Below are positions 17,057-26,206 of a stretch of DNA of 64,000 bases, piece after piece. The position numbers and the translations under genes were made by a program. Source of the DNA: DAOPXV01 sp964551445. Its GTDB lineage: Bacteria; Muiribacteriota; UBA9980. The notes beneath the pieces are model-generated. The model was not told the origin of the DNA. It saw nothing but the letters and a program-made list of their open reading frames with translations, and made no database searches. The stretch spans positions 1 to 64,000 of the forward strand of contig CAZKCG010000001.1 in assembly GCA_964551445.1 (NCBI GenBank), read 5' to 3'. The stretch's first letter is position 1. Each line of letters begins with the position of its first letter.

Positions 17057-18859
17057 ATGTCTAAAAATGAAAAATTCGATTATCCTCAGATAATGTTTTT
17101 TCCTCTTGAGGCGCTGTCGTCATCAGATATTTCGGATGTTTTTTCACGCTCGCTGCCTAAATTCGTTTCAACGAAAATAGAATCGCTCATGAAACTGAAG
17201 ATATTGAACGTTTATTTCATAACTTCCGATCAGGGTTCCGATTCGCGAGTTTTTACTCCCGGTTCGTCCGGTAACGAAAAATTCGTAGCCGAATATATAG
17301 AAAAATCGAATATAACTTCCGATTTCGCGGTCTATGGAACTTTCGAAGACGGCGATAACTTCAAGTTGGACATATTCGCCTACGATATCAAACGCAGGCG
17401 GTCCTTCTCAATAGGCGCCTATTTTACGGACAGATCAGGCCTTGCGTCGATGCTCGCGAAATTGTCCGACGATATAGCGGCTAAGATCGACGCTGGTGAT
17501 AAATATCTCGATTTTTCTGACCACAAGGCGCTTCTTGCCGAAGCAGTTTCCTCCTATGACGCTTTATACGATTATTTTTTGTGCGTCGACGACATGGCGA
17601 AACGCAATCCGTATAAACCGCTTGAAACAAGGACGCGCGATCTCGCCCTGTCATCGCTTAAGCACGACAAAAATTTTTCTTATATCATAGATATCATCTC
17701 TTTTATCTGCGATGATTATCTCCGCTTCAACATGACCGCCGAAGCCGTTGAATTATGCGAGACGGCCATTAAGGTCACCACTTCGTATAAATTTTATCTC
17801 ACCGTCGGAAAGATCCATCTTCAGGAGAACGAGCTTAAAAAAGCTTTCAAGGCCCTGAAAGAATGCCTTAAACTTAAACCGGACCTCGGAGAGGTGGCGC
17901 ATAACTTCGGCCAGCTCGCCATGGACGTAGGTTCTTACGAAGACGCTAAATTCGCCTTCAACGCCATGATAGACTGCGATTATAAGGTCGCCTACGCCTA
18001 CGACAGTCTCGGGGTCATAATGGCTAACACCTCGGATATCGACAGCGCCGTCAACTGCTGGCACAAGGCCCTCGAGTTCGAGCCCGCGAAAGTTTCCGCC
18101 TACGCCAATTTAGGCCGCGCGCATATAGAACTGAATGAATTTAAAAAAGCCGAGGAGTACCTTAAAAAGGCGGCCGGGATAAATCCTTCATATTTCATGA
18201 CCTATCTTAACTTTTCCGCGCTTTATAAAAAGCTTGGCGATGAGGCCAGATCCAAAGAATATATGGAAAAGGCTATTTTTTACAATCCGGATCTCGCTCT
18301 ATCCGATGATATCCGCCTGAAACTCAAGGAAGCCAACAATCTCGTCGACGACAACCGCGACGAGGAATCGATAGCTTTGTTCGACGTGATACTTCAAATT
18401 CATGACCGCTGCTGGCAGGCGTATTTTTTCAAGGGTATCGCCTACAGAAAAATGAAGCGCAACGATCTTTCGGAAGAGATGTTCCAGAAAGCCTGCGAGA
18501 TAAATAATAAATTTCCCGATTCCCAGAACGAGCTGGGCCTTTTATATCTTTTAAAAGGCAAACACGATGACGCGATGCTTCTGTTCAAGAACGCGCTCGA
18601 TCTTTCGCCCAATAACGCCGGATTCATCTGCAATATAGGTCTTTGCTATCTTGAAATGGGTAATTTTCAGGAAGCTTCGGCCAATTTCAGCCGCGCCAAA
18701 TATCTCAATCCCGGCGATGAAAAGATAGACGAATGTATCGCCTATATGAAAAAAAAGTCTGAAGAATTGTCGAAACGCGAGAAAGACGGCGCCGGATCTG
18801 CCGACGCCAAAAATTCAAAAGGATTCATCGATAAAATAAAAGGGATCTTTAAGAAATAA
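17057..18859 (+). CDS. TPR protein with TolB-like N-terminal domain
   Basis: 600 residues, no signal peptide. Residues 1-150 resemble the TolB/FlgO-like N-terminal domain found ahead of TPR arrays: a beta-rich stretch with SDFAVYGTFEDGDNFKLDIF followed by LAKLSDDIAAKID. From about 230 to 565 there are roughly eight TPR units, for example YAYDSLGVIMANTSDIDSA, AYANLGRAHIELNEFKKAEE and NAGFICNIGLCYLEMGNFQE. The tail is Lys-rich (GFIDKIKGIFKK). Such proteins act as scaffolds. It lies 37 bases after the permease and may be the last operon gene. No partner is evident. Confidence 0.75.
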   Translation: MSKNEKFDYPQIMFFPLEALSSSDISDVFSRSLPKFVSTKIESLMKLKILNVYFITSDQGSDSRVFTPGSSGNEKFVAEYIEKSNITSDFAVYGTFEDGDNFKLDIFAYDIKRRRSFSIGAYFTDRSGLASMLAKLSDDIAAKIDAGDKYLDFSDHKALLAEAVSSYDALYDYFLCVDDMAKRNPYKPLETRTRDLALSSLKHDKNFSYIIDIISFICDDYLRFNMTAEAVELCETAIKVTTSYKFYLTVGKIHLQENELKKAFKALKECLKLKPDLGEVAHNFGQLAMDVGSYEDAKFAFNAMIDCDYKVAYAYDSLGVIMANTSDIDSAVNCWHKALEFEPAKVSAYANLGRAHIELNEFKKAEEYLKKAAGINPSYFMTYLNFSALYKKLGDEARSKEYMEKAIFYNPDLALSDDIRLKLKEANNLVDDNRDEESIALFDVILQIHDRCWQAYFFKGIAYRKMKRNDLSEEMFQKACEINNKFPDSQNELGLLYLLKGKHDDAMLLFKNALDLSPNNAGFICNIGLCYLEMGNFQEASANFSRAKYLNPGDEKIDECIAYMKKKSEELSKREKDGAGSADAKNSKGFIDKIKGIFKK

Positions 18860-18900
18860 ATGTTTTAGCACTTTCGTGTTTTTTGTGGGTACCATTTTTT

Positions 18901-19050
18901 TAGTGAATAGATAAAAGAGAAGAGAGAAAAGTTAATGTAGCTGCCTTCGTCAGACAATTTTAGGTGGCGGTATTTTTAAAATTGAGCGCCGGAGGCGCAT
19001 CCAGAACTATTCTCTATTATCTCATCTCTGTTCTCTATTTTCAATACCCG
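18901..19050. repeat. Intergenic inverted-repeat element, copy A
   Basis: Lies tail to tail between the TPR gene and the polysaccharide export gene. Left arm is purine-rich (TAGTGAATAGATAAAAGAGA and on to GTTAATG); the right arm is its degenerate complement (CTATTCTCTATTATCTCATC onward). Inside is the hairpin GCGCC-GGA-GGCGC at 18986-18998. The left arm matches the arm at 51391 closely, so it belongs to a dispersed family. Confidence 0.55.
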
Positions 19051-19069
19051 CAAAGAATAAGAAGGAACC

Positions 19070-20080
19070 TTAGTTTTCCCTGAAGCGCTTTACGGCCTCG
19101 TTCCCGATGACGGCCACGAAGATGTAGGGCGCTAATTTTTTGAGGCAGTAAGAAGCTTTTTCGCCCTGCCCGTTTATATAAATTATGTCGCCCGCCAGGA
19201 CCTTCGGGTTTTTAGCCGGCGGCAGGGACAGATTATAGTCGAATTTCAGATTTTTCCCGTTATCGTTTCTTATTATGCTTACGATATTATCATATTTTCC
19301 TGATGTTTCTACCGATGAATCGATAAGTTTTTTGATATCGCCGTCGGCGCCGAGTTTGAACATCCCTGAATTTTTAACCTTTCCTACTACGTATACGCAT
19401 TTTCCGGCTGAGCTCTTCGAAAGGAAGTACAGCGTATCCATGTTCCGGAACCTGAATGCCGCAAGCGGTTTGCATTGAAGAACGGAAGAATAGTCGGAGA
19501 GGTCGAAACTTAATATTATCGAATTATCGCGGATCAATTCGCAGCGCATATTCCCGTTCTTTAATATTCCGCCTACGCTCGATAATATCGACATCATGTC
19601 GATCTCGCCCTTGAAATCGTATTTTCCCGGTTTTTCTATCTCGCCGAGGATGTTCACGAAATTATTGTTATATTCTTCTATTTTAACGGTTACGACGGGG
19701 TTCGCGATGTATTTTCCAAGGCTTTCCTGCAAAAGGTTTTTAAGGCCTTCGCGGCTTTTTCCGGAAACTTTAATGGTCCCGATTATCGGAAGCGATATCT
19801 TTCCGTCCGGGCCGACCTTATAATTATCAGTATATTCAGGGTTCTCATAGACGAAGACCTTTATGAGATCGCCAGCGCCTATGATGTATTCGGTTTTTCC
19901 GGCGTCGGACATCATGGACATGAACCGCCCGTCGGGTATCTCGCCGGAATGGTCGGGAGAAACCGGCTTATAAGTGTAGGCGCTCGATATCACGATAAAG
20001 AAGGCTGCGGCCAGAAGCGCCAGGTTTTTTGCGGGAGATGGAATATTCTGTTTTATTGATTCGTAATATTTATTTTTCAT
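19070..20080 (-). CDS. Wza-type polysaccharide export protein
   Basis: 336 residues. Hydrophobic N-terminal segment at about 16-35 (LALLAAAFFIVISSAYTY), then the Poly_export domain: EYIIGAGDLIKVFVYENPEY, KVGPDGKISLPIIGTIKVSG and IANPVVTVKIEEYN. One or two SLBB domains follow (NFVNILGEIEKPGKYDFKG; KCVYVVGKVKNSGMFKLGAD). A C-terminal hydrophobic stretch (APYIFVAVIGNEAV) may be the outer-membrane anchoring helix. Wza-like proteins form the outer-membrane channel for exopolysaccharide or capsule. Last gene of a three-gene minus-strand operon with a Wzc-like protein. It lacks an evident lipoprotein Cys. Confidence 0.87.
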   Translation of the reverse strand: MKNKYYESIKQNIPSPAKNLALLAAAFFIVISSAYTYKPVSPDHSGEIPDGRFMSMMSDAGKTEYIIGAGDLIKVFVYENPEYTDNYKVGPDGKISLPIIGTIKVSGKSREGLKNLLQESLGKYIANPVVTVKIEEYNNNFVNILGEIEKPGKYDFKGEIDMMSILSSVGGILKNGNMRCELIRDNSIILSFDLSDYSSVLQCKPLAAFRFRNMDTLYFLSKSSAGKCVYVVGKVKNSGMFKLGADGDIKKLIDSSVETSGKYDNIVSIIRNDNGKNLKFDYNLSLPPAKNPKVLAGDIIYINGQGEKASYCLKKLAPYIFVAVIGNEAVKRFREN

Positions 20081-20092
20081 AATATTCTCTTT

Positions 20093-21436
20093 TTATAATT
20101 TAATATTTAAATTATTCAGCACTTTCTCGAAATCGAGGTTGTCGTTAAGTTTAGGCAGAAGGCAGGTTTTCGCGACATTTATGAGCGCGGCCGCGTTGAC
20201 CGGCTTTGATATGTATCCCGTTGCGCCCATCTTTACGGCCTTATTCTGGCATTTTATCTTCGATACCGCTATCAATGGAAGCGATAAATTCTCGGGAACC
20301 GTCTTTATCTGAAGGATCATATCGAATCCGTCGTCCTGCCTTGTCACGGGCTCTATGAAGACTATATCGGCGCCGGCCGCTTTTACCTCTTCGGCGGCGT
20401 TCTTCGACGGCGCTATAAGGCTTATGTTGAACACGCACGCGAGCGGGCCCTGGATGGCTTCAAGCGCCGATTTAAGGGATGCGGCGAACGCTGCGTCGTC
20501 GTCCATTATAACCGCGTTTATGAAAGGCCTGTCCTCGTCTTCCGCCGCTTTTTTCGCCGCGCCTTCAAGGGTCCTGTCCGGTCTCGCGGCGTTTATGGTT
20601 TTTTCCGAGAATATCGAAGGTATGGCCGGTTCCGCTATCAGTTTATCGAAATCGATATTATTTGAAAGTTTTATGTAAAGCGAGAGGGCCGAGCCTTCAG
20701 CCGGTTTGGTCTCAAGTTCGAGATATCCGCCTATCTCCTGGAGATATTTATAAATTATAAGAAGTCCGGTCTTGGGATCACTTTCGTCTAACGATACGGA
20801 GAGTTTTCCGTCCGGGAAGAAATTTTCTATCTTTTCCCTGTCGAAACCGCCGCCGTGGTCTAAAAGCTCGAGCTTGATCATGCGGTCCGCCGTGGCCATG
20901 GACGAAACTATTATCTCGTCGCCGCTTTTGCTGAATTTCAGCGCGTTATCGAGAAGGTTTAAAAGTATGCAGTAAAGTTTATATTTATCGGTGTTAACTA
21001 TCACCGGGTTCTCGTATAACCGCGTCGATATGGCCACGCTTTTTTGCCTGAATTTATTGTAAAGCGAAAATAGCGCCGTGAAAAGAACTTCCTTTATGTC
21101 AAAATCAGTTTCCATGTTGAACGACGAATCGAAATCGGCCGAAAGATACGACTGTATATATTCGACAAGCTCTAAATTAAAATTTATGGCGGTCATCGCG
21201 GCCATGTTGTTAACGGCCGGCTTTCTGCCCATTTTAAGAGACGACATATCGATTATGTTTTTAACGGCTTCGAGCGGGATCTGCGTTTCGTGAAAGACCA
21301 CGGATTCTATGATCCTTTTTCTGGCACATTCTTTTTTCGCTTCGGCCGCTTCCGCCTCGAACGAATTTTTAAGCTCGTTGAGTTTTTCGATGCGCGCCCC
21401 GATGCTTTCAAAAATATTTTCACCGTTATTTTTCAT
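20093..21436 (-). CDS. Histidine kinase-like protein with C-terminal receiver-like domain
   Basis: 447 residues, cytoplasmic. An N-terminal coiled coil leads to a kinase box FHETQIPLEAVKNI (His near 48), then an ATPase domain with N-box NLLDNALKFS, G1 DHGGGF and G2 PKTGLLIIYKYL. A receiver-like domain starts near 310 (NAVIMDDDAAFAASL) and ends with TGYISKPVNAAAL. The normal phospho-acceptor Asp appears replaced by Glu in DIVFIEPVTR, so the receiver probably cannot be phosphorylated and may mimic the active state. The gene overlaps the Wzc-like gene by 11 bases and precedes the Wza-like gene by 12, so it is embedded in the export operon and likely regulates it. Confidence 0.75.
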   Translation of the reverse strand: MKNNGENIFESIGARIEKLNELKNSFEAEAAEAKKECARKRIIESVVFHETQIPLEAVKNIIDMSSLKMGRKPAVNNMAAMTAINFNLELVEYIQSYLSADFDSSFNMETDFDIKEVLFTALFSLYNKFRQKSVAISTRLYENPVIVNTDKYKLYCILLNLLDNALKFSKSGDEIIVSSMATADRMIKLELLDHGGGFDREKIENFFPDGKLSVSLDESDPKTGLLIIYKYLQEIGGYLELETKPAEGSALSLYIKLSNNIDFDKLIAEPAIPSIFSEKTINAARPDRTLEGAAKKAAEDEDRPFINAVIMDDDAAFAASLKSALEAIQGPLACVFNISLIAPSKNAAEEVKAAGADIVFIEPVTRQDDGFDMILQIKTVPENLSLPLIAVSKIKCQNKAVKMGATGYISKPVNAAALINVAKTCLLPKLNDNLDFEKVLNNLNIKL

Positions 21437-23444
21437 TAAATATCACGCCCAGCAGGTTGAGGTGGTTGTTATCGACGAATTCGCCGAATATCTTCATCTC
21501 TTCCCGGAATTCTTCCCCGTCCCTGATCTTGTCGATGTCTATCATGAGTATTATATGCTTGAGATATTTCGATATCGCGTGAAAATCGCTCGATACGTTG
21601 AACGCGGGGCAGTCTATCATAACCATGTCGTAGTCTTTTGCCGTATCGGTTAAAAGCTCCCGGCACAGTTCCGAAGAAAATACCTTTTGAACGTTAGGCG
21701 GAAGTGTTCCGGACGGTATGATCTTAAGATTATCCATGGCGGTATCGATAGTAACTTCCTGATACGGCGTCTCGCCTATTATTATGTCGGTCATGCCGAA
21801 AGATCTGTCAGCCTTGTAAAGCGCGCTTACCGGTTCGTCCGTCGTCTTGTAGTTAAAATCTATGACGAGGGTCTTCTGGCCGAACTGCGCCGTTGATAAA
21901 CCAAGATTGGCGGTGAAAATGGTCTTTCCTTCGCCCGCGTTAAGGCTTGTCACGCCGAATATCTTCGTCGCCGCTTCAGCAAGCTGCACTTCAAGACTGT
22001 TTCTTATGGTAGAAAACGATTTTGATTGTTTCGAGTCTTTCTGATGGTAAACGAAACATTTCGCCGAGAATTCGGAATCCTCGAAATTCATTATTTCAGT
22101 TTTAGCAAGGTGCCCGAGCACTTTTAAATTCATTTCGTCCGAGACCATTTTAACGAATCTGGACCTTTTTTTTGTTTCCTGCATCGCCTTCATGCGTTTT
22201 TCGATATCGAACGAAGCTATGAATAAAAGCAGAAAAATGACGGCCGCCGCGGTCTGCGGATAAGGTATGTGAAGTTTAGGCTTGCGGCAGTATTCGATTA
22301 TTCTGGGGACGTTGTCGATGACCTTCGTCTGCTGGAATATCATCAGATCTTCTATCTGTTTATTAATCCTCGTCAATATATTCTCTATTTTAGATATTTC
22401 AACCTCGTATGATTTAAGCATCGATTTTTTACGCGGATAGGATCTTATGGCATCCTGGGATTCCGCTATGAGCTTCTGGTAGGTGTTCTTTTTCAGATTT
22501 AAAAGTTCCAGCGCGCTTCCGGCTTTATTGCCCGAAGTTTCCGCGGGCGCCTGTTTTTTCTCTATTTTTTCAGGTTCTTCGACGGGAAGAGAGCTTTTTA
22601 TAATGAGCTGTTTTTTCAGAACGTCAAGCGTCATTATCTCGTTTTTAACTATCGGATGGGCTTCGGTATATTTTCTTTTAAGGACCGCGAGGCGGATCTC
22701 GGATTCGTTGATCTTTTTATTCAGGTCCCGCCCTATCTCGTTGTCCTCGTAAGCGGAAAGATCTATGGACGGCCGTTCGGCCGTTCTGAACGCGTTGGGA
22801 TTTCTTTCAAGAAGGCTCGCGTCGGCGTTCACGCGGTTCAATTCATTGTTATACTGCGTAAGCTGATTTGATAAAATTGAAAGTTCATTTTCTATATTGA
22901 ATATCTTTTCGGAGCCGCAGAATTTTTCATATTTCGAGTTGGCTTCGGTAAGCGCCTTTTTGTATTCCGCCTGCTGCATGTATAAATTCTGAAGGGCGTT
23001 GCTCGAGAAGCTTTGAATGTTTGATATATAGTTCTCTATATATGATTCGGACACCGCGTTGATTATTTTTGAAACATATTCGCTCGATCTGTCGCTGTAT
23101 GTGAGGTCAAATACCCTGGTCTCCGCGTCGAACATATAAGAAAGGCCGTATTTTATATCGTCGATGATGGCGCTTTTAAGATTTACCTCGTGAGTGTTTC
23201 TAAGGTTAAAAACTTTATGCATGGCTCGTTCGACCGTTTGAGAACTTTTTATGATCTTAAATTCGGTGGCCGGTACAATTCTCTGCTGCTGGTCGCTTGA
23301 AACTTTTCCTGATTCAGGAAGGATCATGGTGACGGCGCCCTTGTAAGCGTAGCCCGAATACGCGATAACGGCGGATACCACCGCCGCGGCGATAAGAAAG
23401 GCCCTTATTATGTTTGCGCTGCTTCTAAAAAGTTTCATGTACAC
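21426..23444 (-). CDS. Wzc-like polysaccharide co-polymerase with BY-kinase domain
   Basis: 672 residues. Membrane segment at about 13-31 (AFLIAAAVVSAVIAYSGYAY), a large periplasmic coiled-coil Wzz/GumC region, second membrane segment near 395-412 (TAAAVIFLLLFIASF), then a cytoplasmic P-loop kinase. Walker A SLNAGEGKTIFTANL lies near residue 500, Walker A' TLVIDFNYK and Walker B MVMIDCPAF follow. This is the architecture of bacterial tyrosine kinases that control polymer length and export with Wza. The usual Tyr-rich C-terminal tail is absent; the protein ends LLGVIFNEK. It is the first gene of the operon, with the kinase-receiver gene and Wza-like gene behind it. Confidence 0.87.
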   Translation of the reverse strand: MYMKLFRSSANIIRAFLIAAAVVSAVIAYSGYAYKGAVTMILPESGKVSSDQQQRIVPATEFKIIKSSQTVERAMHKVFNLRNTHEVNLKSAIIDDIKYGLSYMFDAETRVFDLTYSDRSSEYVSKIINAVSESYIENYISNIQSFSSNALQNLYMQQAEYKKALTEANSKYEKFCGSEKIFNIENELSILSNQLTQYNNELNRVNADASLLERNPNAFRTAERPSIDLSAYEDNEIGRDLNKKINESEIRLAVLKRKYTEAHPIVKNEIMTLDVLKKQLIIKSSLPVEEPEKIEKKQAPAETSGNKAGSALELLNLKKNTYQKLIAESQDAIRSYPRKKSMLKSYEVEISKIENILTRINKQIEDLMIFQQTKVIDNVPRIIEYCRKPKLHIPYPQTAAAVIFLLLFIASFDIEKRMKAMQETKKRSRFVKMVSDEMNLKVLGHLAKTEIMNFEDSEFSAKCFVYHQKDSKQSKSFSTIRNSLEVQLAEAATKIFGVTSLNAGEGKTIFTANLGLSTAQFGQKTLVIDFNYKTTDEPVSALYKADRSFGMTDIIIGETPYQEVTIDTAMDNLKIIPSGTLPPNVQKVFSSELCRELLTDTAKDYDMVMIDCPAFNVSSDFHAISKYLKHIILMIDIDKIRDGEEFREEMKIFGEFVDNNHLNLLGVIFNEK

Positions 23445-23533
23445 TCTGTTTTTAATGATATTATAAACGCGTAAAAAATAATTGGTATATTACCGTACAT
23501 TCACCTTATCGGAATTTAAAAAGAAAAAATTAC

Positions 23534-23562
23534 TTGATTTTAATTATATGTTATGATATATT
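23534..23562 (+). promoter_or_regulatory. Sigma70 promoter of the GrpE-domain fusion gene
   Basis: TTGATT at 23534-23539, 17-base spacer, TATATT at 23557-23562; predicted start about 35 bases before the ATG at 23603. Confidence 0.6.
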
Positions 23563-23602
23563 CTAATCCGATGTTTTTATTTGGCGTCAGGGAGTGAAAT
23601 CG

Positions 23603-25189
23603 ATGACAGATTCCGAAAACATAAACTTAAAAGGCGCCTCCGAGGGAAATCTCGGCGAGCACCTTAAAAAAGCCCAGCAGCAGCTTGTTCAAAAGGACAA
23701 CCTTATCAGGCTGCTTCAGGCGCAGCTCAAAAAGCAAAAAGAAACCGGCGGAGAAGGCGGCGAACAGTCCGCTATTTTATCCAACCTCGAGAGCGAAATA
23801 AAAAAACTCAACGAGGAGATCTCAGCCAGGGATTCCGAAGTTATAGCTTTGAAAAGGGCTAACGAGGAATCAGACCAGTCCAGATCGGAACTTAAAAAAG
23901 AAATTTCAGCCCTGAAAAAACAGAATGAGATTCTTTCCGAAACTCAATCAAAAATGGCTTCTTCTACCGAAGTTCAGGCCATAGACGGCGGGCTTGTCGA
24001 ATCGCTCAGGCTCGAAATATTAAAGCTCGAAGACGTTCTTAAAATTGAAAGCGAAGAACTTAACGATCTTAAGTTCAAACTCGAGAACGAACTCGAGACT
24101 TCCGCGGCTCTTAAAGAAGAACTGCGCTCGAACGAAATAAAGCTTAAACACGCCGAGCTTTCTGACGGCGGCGCGGCCGAGGTTCACGGCACGGCTTCGA
24201 AGATACTCGAAAAACATATCAAAGGCGGAAAATATCTTCCCGAAGAATCCGCTAAGATGCTCGATCTGTTAAATGGCATCAGCCACGATATGTCCAGGAT
24301 CATAGATGACAAACAGAAAGAAAATGAAAAACTTTTAGATAAGCTCAGAAAACTTGAAGAAGGCGACACTAAAGTGACCGCGTTCGCCGAAGAGAACGAA
24401 AAACTGAAAGAAAAGATCAATTATTTAAAGACCGTTTCAGACAGCCACGTAAAGGAAAATTATTCGGACTTTAAAATACTTGTAAGCCACGTCATTCAGA
24501 TAATCGACGATTTTCAGGCCGCTTACGTTCTTTTCAACAACGGCGATGTTTCAAACTTCAAGCTTAAAGTCGATTCCGTTTACGAAATGCTTAAAACATC
24601 ACTCAAAACGGTCAGGGTCCACCCCATCGCGACCATCGGCGAAAAGTACAACACAAGGCTTCACGAGGTCGTCGAATACGTCCGTTCGAAGGACCATGAC
24701 GACGATACTGTGGTCGACGAAGTTATGAAAGGCTATACCCTCGAAGACGAGATTCTTCGCCAGGCCCGCGTAAAAGTGATCAAGAACAGGTTCAAATGCG
24801 GAAGCTGCGGAAACGTTTCCCGCGTGGGTTCACAATTCTGCGATTCGTGCGGATCGAAACTCGAGACGCTTATGATACCTTACAAAGATATCAAGAACAC
24901 CGGAAGCCTTTATTATCAGACCGGAAAAGTATTCGAAGAAAAGAATATGCTTGATAAAGCCCGCGAATACTACCAGCAGGCCGTCGCTCTCGAACCTTTG
25001 AATCCTCAGTATCTCTACACGCTCGCTAAAATTTTAGAGCGCCTTGGCGAATACCAGAACGCCGTATCCTGCTTCAGAAAAATATCCGATGCCGATCCTC
25101 ACTACGAAGAGGTCGGACACTATATTAAAAATATAGAAATGAAGATAAATATAATCGAAGGCATCAAAAACATAACGCCTTACAAATAA
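23603..25189 (+). CDS. Coiled-coil / GrpE-like / zinc-ribbon / TPR fusion protein
   Basis: 528 residues from ATG 23603; a GTG at 23594 abuts the CAGGGAG ribosome-binding site, so the ATG 8 bases after it is used. Residues 10-280 are a long charged coiled coil. Residues about 290-395 resemble the GrpE core: VSHVIQIIDDFQAAYVLFNN, then IATIGEKYNTRLHEVVEYV, then TVVDEVMKGYTLEDEILRQA with RVKVIKN, which parallels the F-D-P-x-x-H-E-A-V and G-Y-x-L-x-x-R-x-L-R-x-A stretches of GrpE. A zinc ribbon (CGSCG...CDSCG) follows near 398-425, and at least two TPR units close the protein. GrpE is the nucleotide exchange factor of DnaK; here it may be recruited to another task. No dnaK or dnaJ is adjacent. Confidence 0.72.
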   Translation: MTDSENINLKGASEGNLGEHLKKAQQQLVQKDNLIRLLQAQLKKQKETGGEGGEQSAILSNLESEIKKLNEEISARDSEVIALKRANEESDQSRSELKKEISALKKQNEILSETQSKMASSTEVQAIDGGLVESLRLEILKLEDVLKIESEELNDLKFKLENELETSAALKEELRSNEIKLKHAELSDGGAAEVHGTASKILEKHIKGGKYLPEESAKMLDLLNGISHDMSRIIDDKQKENEKLLDKLRKLEEGDTKVTAFAEENEKLKEKINYLKTVSDSHVKENYSDFKILVSHVIQIIDDFQAAYVLFNNGDVSNFKLKVDSVYEMLKTSLKTVRVHPIATIGEKYNTRLHEVVEYVRSKDHDDDTVVDEVMKGYTLEDEILRQARVKVIKNRFKCGSCGNVSRVGSQFCDSCGSKLETLMIPYKDIKNTGSLYYQTGKVFEEKNMLDKAREYYQQAVALEPLNPQYLYTLAKILERLGEYQNAVSCFRKISDADPHYEEVGHYIKNIEMKINIIEGIKNITPYK

Positions 25190-25230
25190 GAACCAGATCC
25201 GTAAAAACCGAATAAAACGATATAATAAAA

Positions 25231-25262
25231 ACGCCCGGAACTTAAAATTCCAGGCGTTTTTT
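25231..25262 (+). terminator. Rho-independent terminator
   Basis: AACGCC-C-GGAA pairs with TTCC-A-GGCGTT around a 7-base loop, followed by TTTTTATT. It ends the GrpE-domain fusion gene. Confidence 0.8.
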
Positions 25263-25268
25263 ATTACA

Positions 25269-25423
25269 TAGTGTAGAGTGTAAAACGGAGAGTGGAGAGT
25301 TGTGGACGACGGGCCTGAGGCCCAAGTGTCGCTGGAGCCAGGGATGGCGGGAAGCGACCTATCTTTACTAATTAAAGAGAAAAAAATCCTTTAGTTCTCC
25401 ACTTTCCACTCTGAACTTTCAAC
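25269..25423. repeat. Intergenic inverted-repeat element, copy B, with two-hairpin core
   Basis: Purine-rich left arm (GAGAGTGGAGAGTTGTGG) and pyrimidine-rich right arm (CTCCACTTTCCACTC onward) are imperfect complements. The core has hairpin one GGGCC-TGA-GGCCC (25311-25323), linker AAGT, then stem GTCGCT (25328-25333), GGA, GCCA-GGGA-TGGC (25337-25348), GGGA, AGCGAC (25353-25358). Copies of the core occur at 55227 and 61001. It sits tail to tail between two genes. Confidence 0.7.
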
Positions 25424-26206
25424 TTATATTGCGCTCATAGCTTCGAGAAGTTCCATTTTTTTCTGAGCGATCGTCGATAATTTAGTTAATATCGCCGACA
25501 TATTTTTTAAATGTTTCAGATCTTTTATGTTGTCGATCTGGACCGCGATACTTTTAAGTCCGCCTTCGACGGGAAGCGCTTTTACCGATCCGGGCTTTCT
25601 GCCTCTTCTGGCTTTTATCTTTTCGGGTTTTGCTATTTTAACGGCTTTTATCCTGGCTATTTTAGCTGCTTTAGGAGCCTTGGGAGCCTTAACGGCTTTA
25701 ACTTTTTTAGGTTTAGCTATTTTAGCGGCCTTGGGTGCTTTAACGGCTTTAACTTTTTTAACTTTAGGGACCTTCGCGGCTTTAACCTTTTTAGGTTTAG
25801 CTACTTTCGGTGCTTTGGCTTTTTTTGGAGCTTTAGCTTTAATTGTAATATCTTTGCCGGGTTTTCTGCCTCTTGCCGCTCTCGGTTCGCTGCCGAAGTT
25901 TTCTTTTATCTTTGAGGCTATTAATTCACGGTGTTCCTGTGTGAATTCGCCTTTGCCGATAAATACGTCCTCGGGTAATCCGAAGAAAGATTTCAGGGCT
26001 TCGGCGGTGACGTTGGATAATTTTCCGCGCAGTGCGCCTTTTGAAAAATAGTTGTACCATGCGCCCATTGAGACTTTGGCTATGCCCTTGACCACTTTTT
26101 TAAGTGAGACCGTGGCATTTTTTTTGATTATACTGTTTATTTCGTTGAACCTGTCCGCTACTATTCCTTCATGACCAGTCGTTACGCAAAACACATTTTT
26201 TTTCAA
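25424..26206 (-). CDS. Histone H1-like Lys/Ala/Pro-rich protein with AT-hook motifs
   Basis: 260 residues from a TTG start with GGAGG about 7 bases upstream. Residues 1-105 form a globular helical domain with VSMGAWYNYFSKGALRGK and a patch like a small DNA-binding fold. Residues 108-220 are built of Lys-Ala-Pro-Lys-Val type repeats (KAPK, AKPKKVKA), as in eukaryotic H1 and bacterial AlgP/Hc1 proteins. Two RGRKPG motifs bracket the tail, resembling the AT-hook core. The last 45 residues are helical with Leu/Ile heptads and may dimerise. A DNA-compacting or regulatory chromatin role is likely. It faces the GrpE-fusion gene tail to tail. Long opposite-strand frames here are shadows of the repeats. 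Confidence 0.7.
   Translation of the reverse strand: MKKNVFCVTTGHEGIVADRFNEINSIIKKNATVSLKKVVKGIAKVSMGAWYNYFSKGALRGKLSNVTAEALKSFFGLPEDVFIGKGEFTQEHRELIASKIKENFGSEPRAARGRKPGKDITIKAKAPKKAKAPKVAKPKKVKAAKVPKVKKVKAVKAPKAAKIAKPKKVKAVKAPKAPKAAKIARIKAVKIAKPEKIKARRGRKPGSVKALPVEGGLKSIAVQIDNIKDLKHLKNMSAILTKLSTIAQKKMELLEAMSAI

Noticed and set aside
25527..26051. Two long hydrophobic or aromatic frames opposite the histone-like gene
   Set aside because: They are antisense images of Lys-Ala-Pro repeats; the minus-strand gene has a start with GGAGG and a sensible protein.
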